Part shown: piece by piece, positions 54,342 through 62,325 of the stretch
Numbering within the stretch: the first letter of the stretch is position 1
Layout: each line of letters begins with the position of its first letter
From: Microvirga sp. KLBC 81
GTDB taxonomy: Bacteria > Pseudomonadota > Alphaproteobacteria > Rhizobiales > Beijerinckiaceae
Length of the DNA: 64,000 nucleotides
Assembly (NCBI RefSeq): GCF_003075415.1
Contig: NZ_QDAH01000018.1
Span: forward strand, 1 to 64,000
Direction of reading: 5' to 3'
The notes under the pieces: model-generated
The model's input: the letters and a program-made list of their open reading frames with translations, nothing else
Databases searched by the model: none
What the model was told of the DNA's origin: nothing
Translations under genes and position numbers: made by a program

Positions 54342-55172
54342 ATGTCCAAGAGCCCGCTTGAGGCATATCGCTCCGACTATGCCGAGCAGATCGCGCGCCT
54401 GACAGGTCTTCGTGACAGGCGCATCGAGCAGGCCTTTGCCACCGTTCCCCGCGAGAACTTTCTTCCTGCACCGCCCTGGACCACGATCAGTTTGGGCATC
54501 GCGACACAGACGAGTGATCTCGCTGATATCTATGACAACGTCCTGGTCGCCATAGACCGGGAGCGCGGTATCAACAATGGCGAGCCCGCGCTCCATGCGG
54601 ACTGGCTCGATGCGGTGAGCCCGCAACCGGGCGAGGCGGTGATTCATGTGGGGGCGGGCACAGGCTACTACTCCGCTATCCTGTCTCGTCTCGTGGAGCC
54701 GGGTGGTCAGGTGGAGGCTTATGAGTACGAAGTGGATCTCGCTGCGAAGGCCGAGCAGAATCTGAGCGGCTATTCCAACGTAAAGGTGCATGCAGGCTCC
54801 GCCTTCGGGCGGCCGCTTCCGCCGGTTGACGTGATCTATGTGAATGCCGGCGTAGTTGCACCAGATGTCGAGTGGTTGACGGCGCTTAAAGATGGTGGGC
54901 GGCTGATCTTTCCATGGCAGCCGGATAAAGGCTGGGGACCCACCGTCTTGGTGAAGCGCCTGCCGCATGGCTTCGGGGCCAAGCCACTCATGACCGTCGG
55001 GTTTATTTCGTGCAGCGGCACCACGGAGAAAGCCGCCTCACAGCGGCGACTCACCGAAGCCGATCTCGCTTCCGTGCGCTCGCTCTGGCTCAGGAGTGAC
55101 CGCTCTCCCGATGCGAGCGCAGTGGCTGTCTACGAGCAGGTCTGGTTCTCGTCGCAGAAGATCGAAGATTAG
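54342..55172 (+). CDS. PCMT-family protein O-methyltransferase
   Basis: This 276-residue protein resembles protein-L-isoaspartate O-methyltransferases. The start VPRENFLPAPPW, the SAM loop VIHVGAGTGYYSAILSRL and VKVHAGSAFGRPLPP match, but the usual catalytic motif is less clear and the C-terminus is longer. Repair of isoaspartate is the family role; here the substrate is not proved. Confidence 0.75.
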   Translation: MSKSPLEAYRSDYAEQIARLTGLRDRRIEQAFATVPRENFLPAPPWTTISLGIATQTSDLADIYDNVLVAIDRERGINNGEPALHADWLDAVSPQPGEAVIHVGAGTGYYSAILSRLVEPGGQVEAYEYEVDLAAKAEQNLSGYSNVKVHAGSAFGRPLPPVDVIYVNAGVVAPDVEWLTALKDGGRLIFPWQPDKGWGPTVLVKRLPHGFGAKPLMTVGFISCSGTTEKAASQRRLTEADLASVRSLWLRSDRSPDASAVAVYEQVWFSSQKIED

Positions 55173-55573
55173 GCCAGTCGCTCCGTGTGCTCCCGCACCT
55201 TCCGCAGCGGAATCTTGGTCTAGCTTGTTTTCGTTTGAAAACGGGAAGGAGACCAGAGCGCATGTTACAGAGTGGCAAAGAGAGGTACAAAGATGTTGCG
55301 AGCCTGCAACACCCAGAAACCTTCCTCATCCTGCCGCTCTTGGCCCAAGCGCCGCCGCGATCCCGCCATAAACGGCGCTCACCTGTTAAAGAAAGCTAAA
55401 GTGCTTCTAAACCAACGCTTTATGACGAAGCGCTTCAGGGGTGATCCGGATTAACGCTGTCGGACGGCCTGTTGCGAGGATTATTGCATAGGTGGCGCAG
55501 CACATGGCAGATCACGAGAGTTCCATCCCGTTGGGGCCTCTCGTGAGAACCGGATGGAAAAGAGTTAAAGTCC
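55173..55573 (+). other. Long exoR leader or gene-free region
   Basis: This stretch of 401 bases lies between the methyltransferase and exoR. It contains a small GTTTTC/GAAAAC hairpin near 55229 and a 53-codon basic frame starting near 55294 with no support. It probably holds the exoR promoter and leader. No RNA gene or repeat was recognised. Confidence 0.4.
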
Positions 55574-56446
55574 ATGAACGCGCGCCTGATCAACAAGCTG
55601 AAGCTGACGAACCGTCGGATGACGGTGGCTTCTTGCGGGCTCGTTCTGCTCGGCTCTTCCTCGGCCTTTGCTCTCGATGCAGCGCCGCGTCCCCAGCCTT
55701 TGACGCCTGCTCTCGCGCCCGTCCTGGCACCCGCCGCGAAGTACGGTTCCGTTCGCGAGGCTCTGCGCACGGGCATGCGCGACTACAATGCCGGCGACAA
55801 ACTCGGAGCTGCTGCTGCACTCGAATACGCAGCGGGGCAAGGGCATACGCTGGCGCTCTGGAAGCTTGGGCGCATGTATGCCGACGGCGATGGCGTCGAG
55901 CATGATGATCTGAAAGCGTTCGAGTATTTCTCAAGGCTTGCGGACCAGCATGCGGACGAGAGCCCGGATTCTCCCAATGCCATGGTCGTCTCCAGCGCTT
56001 TCGTGGCGCTCGGCACTTATTTCCTGGATGGCATCAAGGGCACCTACGTGACCGCCAATCCGGGCCGCGCCGTGGAGATGTTCAGCTACGCGGCGTCCTA
56101 TTTCAGCGACTCCAATGCGCAGTACAATCTGGCCCGCCTCTACATGGAGGGAACGGGCGTTGCGCGGAATGCGCGCCAGGCCGCGCGCTGGTTCAATCTG
56201 GCCGCCGAGAAGGGGCATCATCCCTCACAGGCGCTCCTCGGCCACATGCTGATCAACGGGCAGGGCGTGCCGCGCCAGCGGGCTAAGGGTCTTATGTGGC
56301 TGACGCTTGCGCGCGAGGCCGCGGCCGAGAACGGCAAGGATCAGTGGATCGAGAGCCTCTATGCGGAAGCCTTCGCAGCCGCGGACGAGAGCGACCGCAA
56401 GCTGGCGCTTGCCCTGCTCGAGCAATACATCCAATCCCGTCGCTAA
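55574..56446 (+). CDS. exoR: ExoR-like periplasmic regulator with Sel1 repeats
   Basis: This 290-residue protein has a signal peptide (about residues 1-33, ending SSAFA). It has Sel1-type repeats such as AGQGHTLALWKLGRMYADGDGVE and AAEKGHHPSQALLGHMLINGQGV. Its layout matches ExoR of rhizobia, which holds the ExoS-ChvI two-component system inactive in the periplasm. ExoS and ChvI are not in this window, so the partner is inferred. Other Sel1 proteins look similar, so the assignment rests on overall length and order. Confidence 0.85.
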   Translation: MNARLINKLKLTNRRMTVASCGLVLLGSSSAFALDAAPRPQPLTPALAPVLAPAAKYGSVREALRTGMRDYNAGDKLGAAAALEYAAGQGHTLALWKLGRMYADGDGVEHDDLKAFEYFSRLADQHADESPDSPNAMVVSSAFVALGTYFLDGIKGTYVTANPGRAVEMFSYAASYFSDSNAQYNLARLYMEGTGVARNARQAARWFNLAAEKGHHPSQALLGHMLINGQGVPRQRAKGLMWLTLAREAAAENGKDQWIESLYAEAFAAADESDRKLALALLEQYIQSRR

Positions 56447-56452
56447 TCCCGC

Positions 56453-57238
56453 TTAGTCGATATCGAGATCCACCATGACCGGCACGTGATCGGAGGGCTT
56501 GTCCCATCCGCGCACTTCCTTGCGAATCGACGCGCTTTTCAGCTTGTCCTGCGCCTGAGGCGACAGCAGCAGATGGTCGATGCGGATGCCGTTGTTCCGC
56601 TGGAAAGCTCCCGCCTGATAATCCCAGAACGAGTAGAGCCCCGGCTGGTCGCTGCAGGCACGTACGGCGTCGCTGAAGCCGAGATTCTCAAGCTCCCGGA
56701 ATTTTGCGCGGCTTTCCGGCTGGAAAAGCGCATCGTTAGCCCAGGCCTCGGGATTGGCTGCGTCCTTAGGCTCAGGAATGACGTTGTAGTCGCCGCAGAG
56801 CACCAACGGCTCTTCCAAGCCCTGCAAACGACGCGCATGCGCAATGAGCCGATCCATCCAGGCGAGCTTGTAGTCGAATTTAGGCGTGCCAATGGGATTG
56901 CCGTTGGGCAGGTAGATGGAGGCGACCCGCACCACGGCTGCCGACGTCGGAATGACACCTTCAAGGTAACGCGCCTGCTCGTCGCCATCATCGCCCGGCA
57001 ACCCGCGCCGGATGTCCTCCAATGGCTTCTTGGAAAGAATGGCGACGCCGTTATAGGTCTTCTGGCCATGGGTGACGACGTTGTAGCCCAGCGCTTCGAC
57101 CTCGGCCCTCGGGAACGCCTCGTCCATGCATTTCAGCTCCTGCAGGCAAAGCACATCGGGATCCGCACTTTTCACGAAAGTGGCGAGGTGATCCAATCGC
57201 TGCTTGATCGAGTTCACATTCCAGGTGGCTATGCGCAT
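56453..57238 (-). CDS. xthA: Exodeoxyribonuclease III
   Basis: This 261-residue AP endonuclease/3' exonuclease has the signatures ATWNVNSIKQR, LCLQELKCMDEAF, IYLPNGN and the active-site segment GDYNVIPEPKD. The final RIDHLLLS and SDHVPVMVDL motifs complete the fold. It repairs abasic sites in DNA. It is divergent from the ceramidase-like gene, and both start within about 95 bases. Confidence 0.95.
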   Translation of the reverse strand: MRIATWNVNSIKQRLDHLATFVKSADPDVLCLQELKCMDEAFPRAEVEALGYNVVTHGQKTYNGVAILSKKPLEDIRRGLPGDDGDEQARYLEGVIPTSAAVVRVASIYLPNGNPIGTPKFDYKLAWMDRLIAHARRLQGLEEPLVLCGDYNVIPEPKDAANPEAWANDALFQPESRAKFRELENLGFSDAVRACSDQPGLYSFWDYQAGAFQRNNGIRIDHLLLSPQAQDKLKSASIRKEVRGWDKPSDHVPVMVDLDID

Positions 57239-57331
57239 GGTGTCGGTCTCGTTGGCCTGCTCGCACTTTCATCGGATGTTCGTCGAAAGCTTGCAAGCTG
57301 GAACCCACCATCATCCCCACGGTTGCAGCCC

Positions 57332-58024
57332 ATGAATCCATCCTGGTTTCAGCCCATCGACAGCTATTGCGAGCGGACCGATGCGAGCTTCTGGGCGGAG
57401 CCGGTCAATGCGGTCACGAACGGATTCTTCCTGCTTGCCGCAGCACATGCGCTTTGGGTCTGGCGGGGACGGCAGCCGCGGGACTGGCCTTCTCTATGGC
57501 TCATCGTCGTCACCGCTATCGTCGGAATCGGGAGCTTCCTGTTCCATACCTTCGCCAACCGCTGGTCGCTTCTGGCGGATGTGCTGCCGATTGCGGTGTT
57601 CATCTACAGCTATTTCCTGCTCGCCATGCGCCGTTATCTACGCTTTGGGATCGGAGTGGCCGTCGCGATCACCCTTATCTTTGCAGCCTTCAATGCCAGC
57701 TTCGGGCGGTTGTGGCTAGGGCTTTTTCCGGGCGTCACCCTCAATGGTTCGGTGAGCTATCTGCCTGCTCTGATGGCCATGTTCGCCGTCGGCATTGCGG
57801 GTCGCCGAGCGAAGGTCGGGCAGGCGGGCAGGGCGCTTCTGTGGGCCGGGTCGACCTTCGCACTGTCGCTGACGTTCCGCTCCATCGACAATGCAGTCTG
57901 TTCTACGCTACCACCCGGCACGCATGCGCTCTGGCACATGCTGAATGCGCTCGTTCTGTGGATCCTCATGATCACGGCTCTCACGCATGCCCCTAATGAA
58001 AGGCCGCTTCATGTCCCGTGTTGA
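57332..58024 (+). CDS. Ceramidase-like (CREST family) membrane hydrolase
   Basis: This 230-residue protein has seven hydrophobic segments and the CREST-type motifs CERTDASFWAEPVNAVTNGFF, GSFLFHTFANRWS-DVLP and HALWHMLNALVLW. Their Ser, His and Asp residues form the metal site of alkaline ceramidases. Bacterial members act on ceramide-like or other amide lipids; the substrate is unknown. The start at 57332 fits the family opening. It overlaps the DHFR-like gene by 14 bases. Confidence 0.82.
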   Translation: MNPSWFQPIDSYCERTDASFWAEPVNAVTNGFFLLAAAHALWVWRGRQPRDWPSLWLIVVTAIVGIGSFLFHTFANRWSLLADVLPIAVFIYSYFLLAMRRYLRFGIGVAVAITLIFAAFNASFGRLWLGLFPGVTLNGSVSYLPALMAMFAVGIAGRRAKVGQAGRALLWAGSTFALSLTFRSIDNAVCSTLPPGTHALWHMLNALVLWILMITALTHAPNERPLHVPC

Positions 58025-58559
58025 AATCCATGGCTACGCCATCGTCTCCGACAATGACCGCATTGCCGATGCGACGGGCCGCACCCCGGATGTGCTGCGC
58101 AACGATGCGGATTGGGCCTACTTTCAGGCCGAACTCAACCGGTCCGACGTGACGGTGCTGGGGCGCTTGGGCCATGAGGCCAATCCCAATCCGAAAGGCC
58201 GCGTGCGCGTGGTTCTGTCCTTCTCGTCGCAGGGGATCGAACGGCGGGTCGACGGCTGGTGGTGGAACCCCCAAAAGCTCTCATGGGAAGAAGCCATCCG
58301 CGGGGTTCTGCCTCACGGTGGCCGGGTTGCGGTGCCTGGCGGGCGGCAGGTCTTCGATCTCTTCCTCGCCATTGGCTATGACGCCTTCCATCTCACCCGG
58401 GCAGAAGGCGTGGTCGTTCCCGATGGCGTGCCCGTGTTCTCTGAGTGCGATACCGGCAAAAGCGCAGAGGCAATCCTCACTGAGGCAGGCCTCAAGCCCG
58501 GCGCCAAGCGGATCCTCGACCCGACCGGACCAGTCAGTCTCACGGTTTGGCGTCGCTGA
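58011..58559 (+). CDS. Dihydrofolate reductase-fold protein
   Basis: This 182-residue protein resembles a DHFR/RibD-like fold: IHGYAIVSDNDRIADATGRTP, a central VTVLGRLGHEANPNPKGRVRVVLS and a late FHLTRAEGVVVPDGVPVF. The catalytic acid of true DHFR is not clearly placed, so it may be a relative that does not reduce dihydrofolate. It overlaps the ceramidase-like gene by 14 bases, which indicates joint translation. Confidence 0.65.
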   Translation: MSRVEIHGYAIVSDNDRIADATGRTPDVLRNDADWAYFQAELNRSDVTVLGRLGHEANPNPKGRVRVVLSFSSQGIERRVDGWWWNPQKLSWEEAIRGVLPHGGRVAVPGGRQVFDLFLAIGYDAFHLTRAEGVVVPDGVPVFSECDTGKSAEAILTEAGLKPGAKRILDPTGPVSLTVWRR

Positions 58560-58619
58560 CCGGAAACCTACCAGCTGGCGCCGAGTTGACGTGCGATATC
58601 CCTTTGCTGGGAGGAGCAC

Positions 58620-59141
58620 ATGCGCCGCAAGCTTTCAGCCATTCTGATCATCAGCTGTCTCGTGACAGGCGCTGCCTGGGCCCAGGGTTCGTCATCGAGT
58701 GGAGGCGGCTCGGGCGGAGGTGGGACCGGAGGGGCTTCCGGAGGGACCGCACCGTCGACAGGGGTAACCGGCTCAACCGGTTCTGCGACTGTACCCAATT
58801 CGCCGACTCTTCCGCTTCCACGGCAGGATACCCAGACCCCGACCCCGAACGCAAACCAAGATGCCGCGCGAGACCAAGCGAATGATACTCTGAATAGGAG
58901 CCGGGATGCTGCCCAAACCGGCGCGAACGGGGGGCCGACGCCTCCCCCTGGCACCGAAGGCAGCACGGGAGGAGTTGCAGGCAATCGTGCGGCTCCCACC
59001 ACGACCGGAGGCATCGGAGGCGTCAATCGACGGCCGGGCCAGCCTTCTGCTGTCGGCCGGTCCGAACGAGAGGACGAGCTGCTCAAGGAAGGTGAAGAGC
59101 TGGAGCAGAAGGCCAGGCGCGGTATTTGTCAGGGATGTTAA
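58620..59141 (+). CDS. Secreted Gly/Ser/Thr-rich protein
   Basis: This 173-residue protein has a signal peptide (LSAILIISCLVTGAAWAQ) and a low-complexity mature part rich in Gly, Ser, Thr, Pro and Asn. The C-terminal 30 residues are charged and helical, ending GICQGC. GGGAGGA lies just before the ATG. No family was recognised; it may be a disordered exported or surface protein. Confidence 0.6.
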   Translation: MRRKLSAILIISCLVTGAAWAQGSSSSGGGSGGGGTGGASGGTAPSTGVTGSTGSATVPNSPTLPLPRQDTQTPTPNANQDAARDQANDTLNRSRDAAQTGANGGPTPPPGTEGSTGGVAGNRAAPTTTGGIGGVNRRPGQPSAVGRSEREDELLKEGEELEQKARRGICQGC

Positions 59142-59144
59142 GGT

Positions 59145-59587
59145 TTAGGCAGCCTCGCTCAGGTTCGGATAATCCGTGTAACCCTTAGAGTCGCCGCCAT
59201 AGAAGGTGGCGCGGTCAGGCTGGTTGAGCGGAGTGTTCAGGCGGAAGCGCTCGACGAGATCCGGATTGGCGATGAAAAGGCGTCCGAAGGCGACGAGATC
59301 AGCGCGGCCGTTCGCGATCGCGTCGGTCGCCATCTCACAGTCATAGCCGTTATTGGCGATGTAGGTTCCGCGGAAAGGTCGCTCTGGCCTTGGTGGGAAA
59401 TCTGGGAGCCCTCGGAGATGAGCAGGCCGGCGCTGGCGCGCTGGGCGTAATAGGTGGCGGTGATGTCGCCCGCCACGTCGCCCTCCTGAGCGCGGTTTCG
59501 GGTGAGGGGAGCCATCGCCAGCCGGTTCGGCAGGGTCAGGCCGCCGAGCTGATAAGGCTGGAATAATGCATTCGGATCGGCGCTCAT
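59145..59587 (-). pseudogene. Old-yellow-enzyme (NemA-like) pseudogene, middle deleted
   Basis: From the ATG at 59587 the frame reads the OYE N-terminus (LFQPYQLGGLTLPNRLAMAP then SEGSQISHQGQ). Near 59380 it jumps to the C-terminal part in a different frame (FRGTYIANNGYD then ADLVAFGRLFIANPDLVERF and TFYGGDSKGYTDYP). A full OYE has about 360 residues, so roughly 220 are missing, including the FMN core. The reading frame also shifts at the join, so no working enzyme can be made. Confidence 0.85.
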
Positions 59588-59813
59588 ATAAACCTCGTTT
59601 GGCGCTGTGAAATTTCCTGAAGTACAGGTTGCTACGAGATGTGAACTCCTCCGATTCCCGCAACGAAGGGGCTGCCATGCAAAAATCCGATGGCTCGGAA
59701 AGCTAAGGAGGAAAAGGCTTTCAGGTGCCCCGTAAGCATTCGTTAACCATGTGCGCGCATCCTTTTCCCGCAGGCCGATGGAAGATTCCAGGCGACTCAC
59801 GGGGGAAGCGCTG

Positions 59814-60242
59814 ATGACCGATAAGACCTTCGAAGAGACGATCCGCGAGAGGATCGCGGCGGTTGATCTGGTGGCGGATTTGATCGCGGGGCAGGGCAGG
59901 GATACCGATCTGCATGATCTGCGCGTTCTGCTCATCAACATCATGAGCCTCTTGATGCGTGATCCCGGTGTGGAAGCCGCTGTCGATGATCTTTATGCGG
60001 CTGCAAAAGCCATCGTGAGGGATGCCGCAATGGGCGTGCATCCCGTTCCCAGAAACGTCCGTTGCCTACGCACGGCTCTGACACGCTTCTCCGAGCGTGT
60101 GCCGGTGATTGCCGGCTTGTCGGAGCCTGACGATGCGCGTCGCTTCCGCGGTCTCGAGGCAGCCTATGCCGTTCAGCTGGAGCGCGCCACGGAAGCGGAT
60201 GCCAACGACGAGGTTGAGACTGAGACCCGCTCTGCTGCGTGA
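59814..60242 (+). CDS. Conserved hypothetical protein
   Basis: This 142-residue acidic, helical protein has no signal peptide or membrane segment. The start at 59814 has GGGGGA upstream, while longer in-frame starts lack support. Blocks such as DLVADLIAGQGRDTDLHDLRV and DLYAAAKAIVRDAAMG suggest a helical bundle. No family was recognised. Confidence 0.65.
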   Translation: MTDKTFEETIRERIAAVDLVADLIAGQGRDTDLHDLRVLLINIMSLLMRDPGVEAAVDDLYAAAKAIVRDAAMGVHPVPRNVRCLRTALTRFSERVPVIAGLSEPDDARRFRGLEAAYAVQLERATEADANDEVETETRSAA

Positions 60243-60645
60243 GACGATTCGCTTCCAATAAGGCGGTCGGACAGTGACTGCCACTTCAATGTGAAAGAAT
60301 CTGAAAGCCCCTAGCTCCATTGGCAGGCAGGGGCTCAGGCAGGAAGATTGGGGCTCGAAGGGACGCTCTTCCAGCCTCAAAGGGTCTCGTCAAATGATCA
60401 GGCATGAACCGTTCCCTGCTTCAAAATCGTGTATCCGAGCTGGCATGATAACAAGCGCCAGAAAGAGAAGATGGGGAGGTAGAAAATCGAACTATCTTCT
60501 CTCGCAAACACAGAATTCTTGATCTCCATTATCAGCGAAAGATGGCATCTTCTTCTTAAATTCAGAAACTGGTCGTTCGGTGCTTTCTGATCTGTATGTC
60601 TTGCGTATATTGCTTGAGAAATCGCTCCTTTTCTTCTCTCAGGCC
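60243..60645. other. AT-rich gene-poor stretch
   Basis: This stretch is notably AT-richer than its surroundings from about 60400 on. A 7-bp AGCCCCT/AGGGGCT hairpin lies at 60306-60335 after the 59814 gene. No gene was supported before 60646. It is a possible remnant of transferred DNA. Confidence 0.4.
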
Positions 60646-60783
60646 ATGAAGAAACGATCACGCCCCTCTCGCAAGTTGCTTCTGAAGATCACGCTCTTCT
60701 GGATGATTGTTGGTGGCGCTGTCGTGTGCAGAATCGCGTATTTCGACCAGATTTCGGCGCAGGCAGCATCAAAGCCCTTGTGA
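60646..60783 (+). CDS. Possible small membrane protein, 45 residues
   Basis: This short frame starts MKKRSRPSRKLLLKITLFWM and continues with one hydrophobic helix (LFWMIVGGAVVCRIAYF) and a short tail. The N-terminus is basic, as in small membrane proteins. It begins inside an AT-rich stretch and has no strong Shine-Dalgarno. A longer in-frame start at 60580 is possible. Support is weak. Confidence 0.3.
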   Translation: MKKRSRPSRKLLLKITLFWMIVGGAVVCRIAYFDQISAQAASKPL

Positions 60784-60801
60784 TCGCACTGAAAGCAGTG
60801 A

Positions 60802-62325
60802 TCAGCTCGAAAAGAGCGCCGGCAATCTTTCACCCAGACCGTTTACGGGCTGCCTCGCACCCGTGGTGCGATAAGGCCTCTGATGGAGGTTGGGCGTTGT
60901 CTCGCGGGCCGGTTTGATGGCCGCCCCTATGAGGATAATCAGCGGACCGTTTCCTGGCAAAGTGACGCCATGAGCAATGTCGAAGATCGTGGTCTCTAAA
61001 TGCTCCTGGGTTGGCCTGGATACATCGCTTATAGCGACGACCGGGGTACCGGGGAGCAAACCGTTCTCGATCAGGCGAGCTGCCAATTTGGGAGCAGTGC
61101 GTCGGCCCATATAGACGACTGTCGTTGCCCGCGGATCCGAGAGAGCGCTGACGTTCAATTCCTCAGGGAGGCGCCCGTGGCGATCATGGGCCGTGACGAA
61201 CTGGACGCGCTGCGCATGATCGCGGTGAGTCAGTGACCCGCCGAGCGAGGCCGCAGCTGCGCTGGCCGTTGTCACGCCAGGAACGATGCGGACCGGGACA
61301 CCAGCATTCTGACAGGCTTCGACCTCTTCACCCGTGCGGGCAAAGATGGATGGGTCGCCGCCTTTCAGGCGCACGACGCGCTGTCCGGCGAGGGCTAAAT
61401 CCACGATGAGCGCATTGATGTCGTCCTGACGGCAGGACGCGCCGTGGCCCTCCTTGCCGACGTGAATCCGGCGCGCTTCACGGCGGGCCAATTCCAGAAC
61501 CCCGGGTGTTACAAGACGGTCATAGACGATGATGTCGGCAGCCTGAAGCTCACGCATCGCTTTCAACGTCATCAGTTCGGGGTCGCCAGGGCCGGCGCCA
61601 ACGATCACCACCTCGCCAATCTTTGATCTTGCAGTCTGCTCGTCACGCGCTTCGAGAGCCAGACGCTCAAGGCTGGAAGAACGTTGCTCTTCATTGCCCC
61701 CGGCCGTGAAGGCAGTGTCGACGAACTTCTCCCAAAAACGCCGCCTGCCTGCCTTGGTTGGCGCGATCGCTTTCAAGCTCTCGCGGAAGTCTTTGGCCGT
61801 TTGCGCCCAAGCTCCCAGAAAGAGTGGCAATGCGGCCTCGATCCGACGTCGGATGGCCTGGGCGAGAATGGGCGCGGCTCCATCTGTCGAGATGGCCACC
61901 GTAACGGGCGATCTGTTGACGATGGATCCGAACTGAAAATCACAGAAGGCGGGCTGGTCGATGACATTGACGAGCACGCCGCGACTGCGCGCTGTCTCCA
62001 CAAATCGTTTGGCCTCATCGCTGTCCTCGATATCGGCCACTGCAACTGAGACGCCATCAAGATCGTCAGGCTGCCAATGTCGCTGAACAAGGTCGAACTG
62101 ATCGGGCGCGCTGGCAATCAGGGCGCTCAGTTCCAACGATGGATCCTCTGCGACGATGCGAACGATGCCCCCTGACGCGGCCAGGAGTTCCGCTTTCCAG
62201 GAAACCCCCTCGCTTCTCCCAATCACGAGAATGCGCTTTCCCGTGAGATCGTAGAAGATCGGCAACTTCGGCAAAGGATTGAGCCGAGCGGGACGAGAGA
62301 TGTTTGGGTGGACTTGCGTATTCAT
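60802..62325 (-). CDS. cysG: Siroheme synthase (CysG-type)
   Basis: This 507-residue protein has an N-terminal precorrin-2 dehydrogenase/ferrochelatase part (residues about 20-215, with VNVIDQPAFCDFQFGSIVNRSPVTVAISTDG). A C-terminal uroporphyrinogen-III methyltransferase part follows (about 235-480, with VVIVGAGPGDPELMTLKA and VVRLKGGDPSIFARTGEE). It makes siroheme for the sulfite reductase encoded just upstream, whose stop it overlaps by ATGA. The NAD-binding glycine motif is altered (VIGRSEGVSWKAELL). The gene ends at the minus-strand 3' side near 60802. Confidence 0.94.
   Translation of the reverse strand: MNTQVHPNISRPARLNPLPKLPIFYDLTGKRILVIGRSEGVSWKAELLAASGGIVRIVAEDPSLELSALIASAPDQFDLVQRHWQPDDLDGVSVAVADIEDSDEAKRFVETARSRGVLVNVIDQPAFCDFQFGSIVNRSPVTVAISTDGAAPILAQAIRRRIEAALPLFLGAWAQTAKDFRESLKAIAPTKAGRRRFWEKFVDTAFTAGGNEEQRSSSLERLALEARDEQTARSKIGEVVIVGAGPGDPELMTLKAMRELQAADIIVYDRLVTPGVLELARREARRIHVGKEGHGASCRQDDINALIVDLALAGQRVVRLKGGDPSIFARTGEEVEACQNAGVPVRIVPGVTTASAAAASLGGSLTHRDHAQRVQFVTAHDRHGRLPEELNVSALSDPRATTVVYMGRRTAPKLAARLIENGLLPGTPVVAISDVSRPTQEHLETTIFDIAHGVTLPGNGPLIILIGAAIKPARETTPNLHQRPYRTTGARQPVNGLGERLPALFSS

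Noticed and set aside
55294-55455. A 53-codon frame upstream of exoR
   Set aside because: It has no clear ribosome binding site, a basic low-complexity composition and no recognisable homologue.
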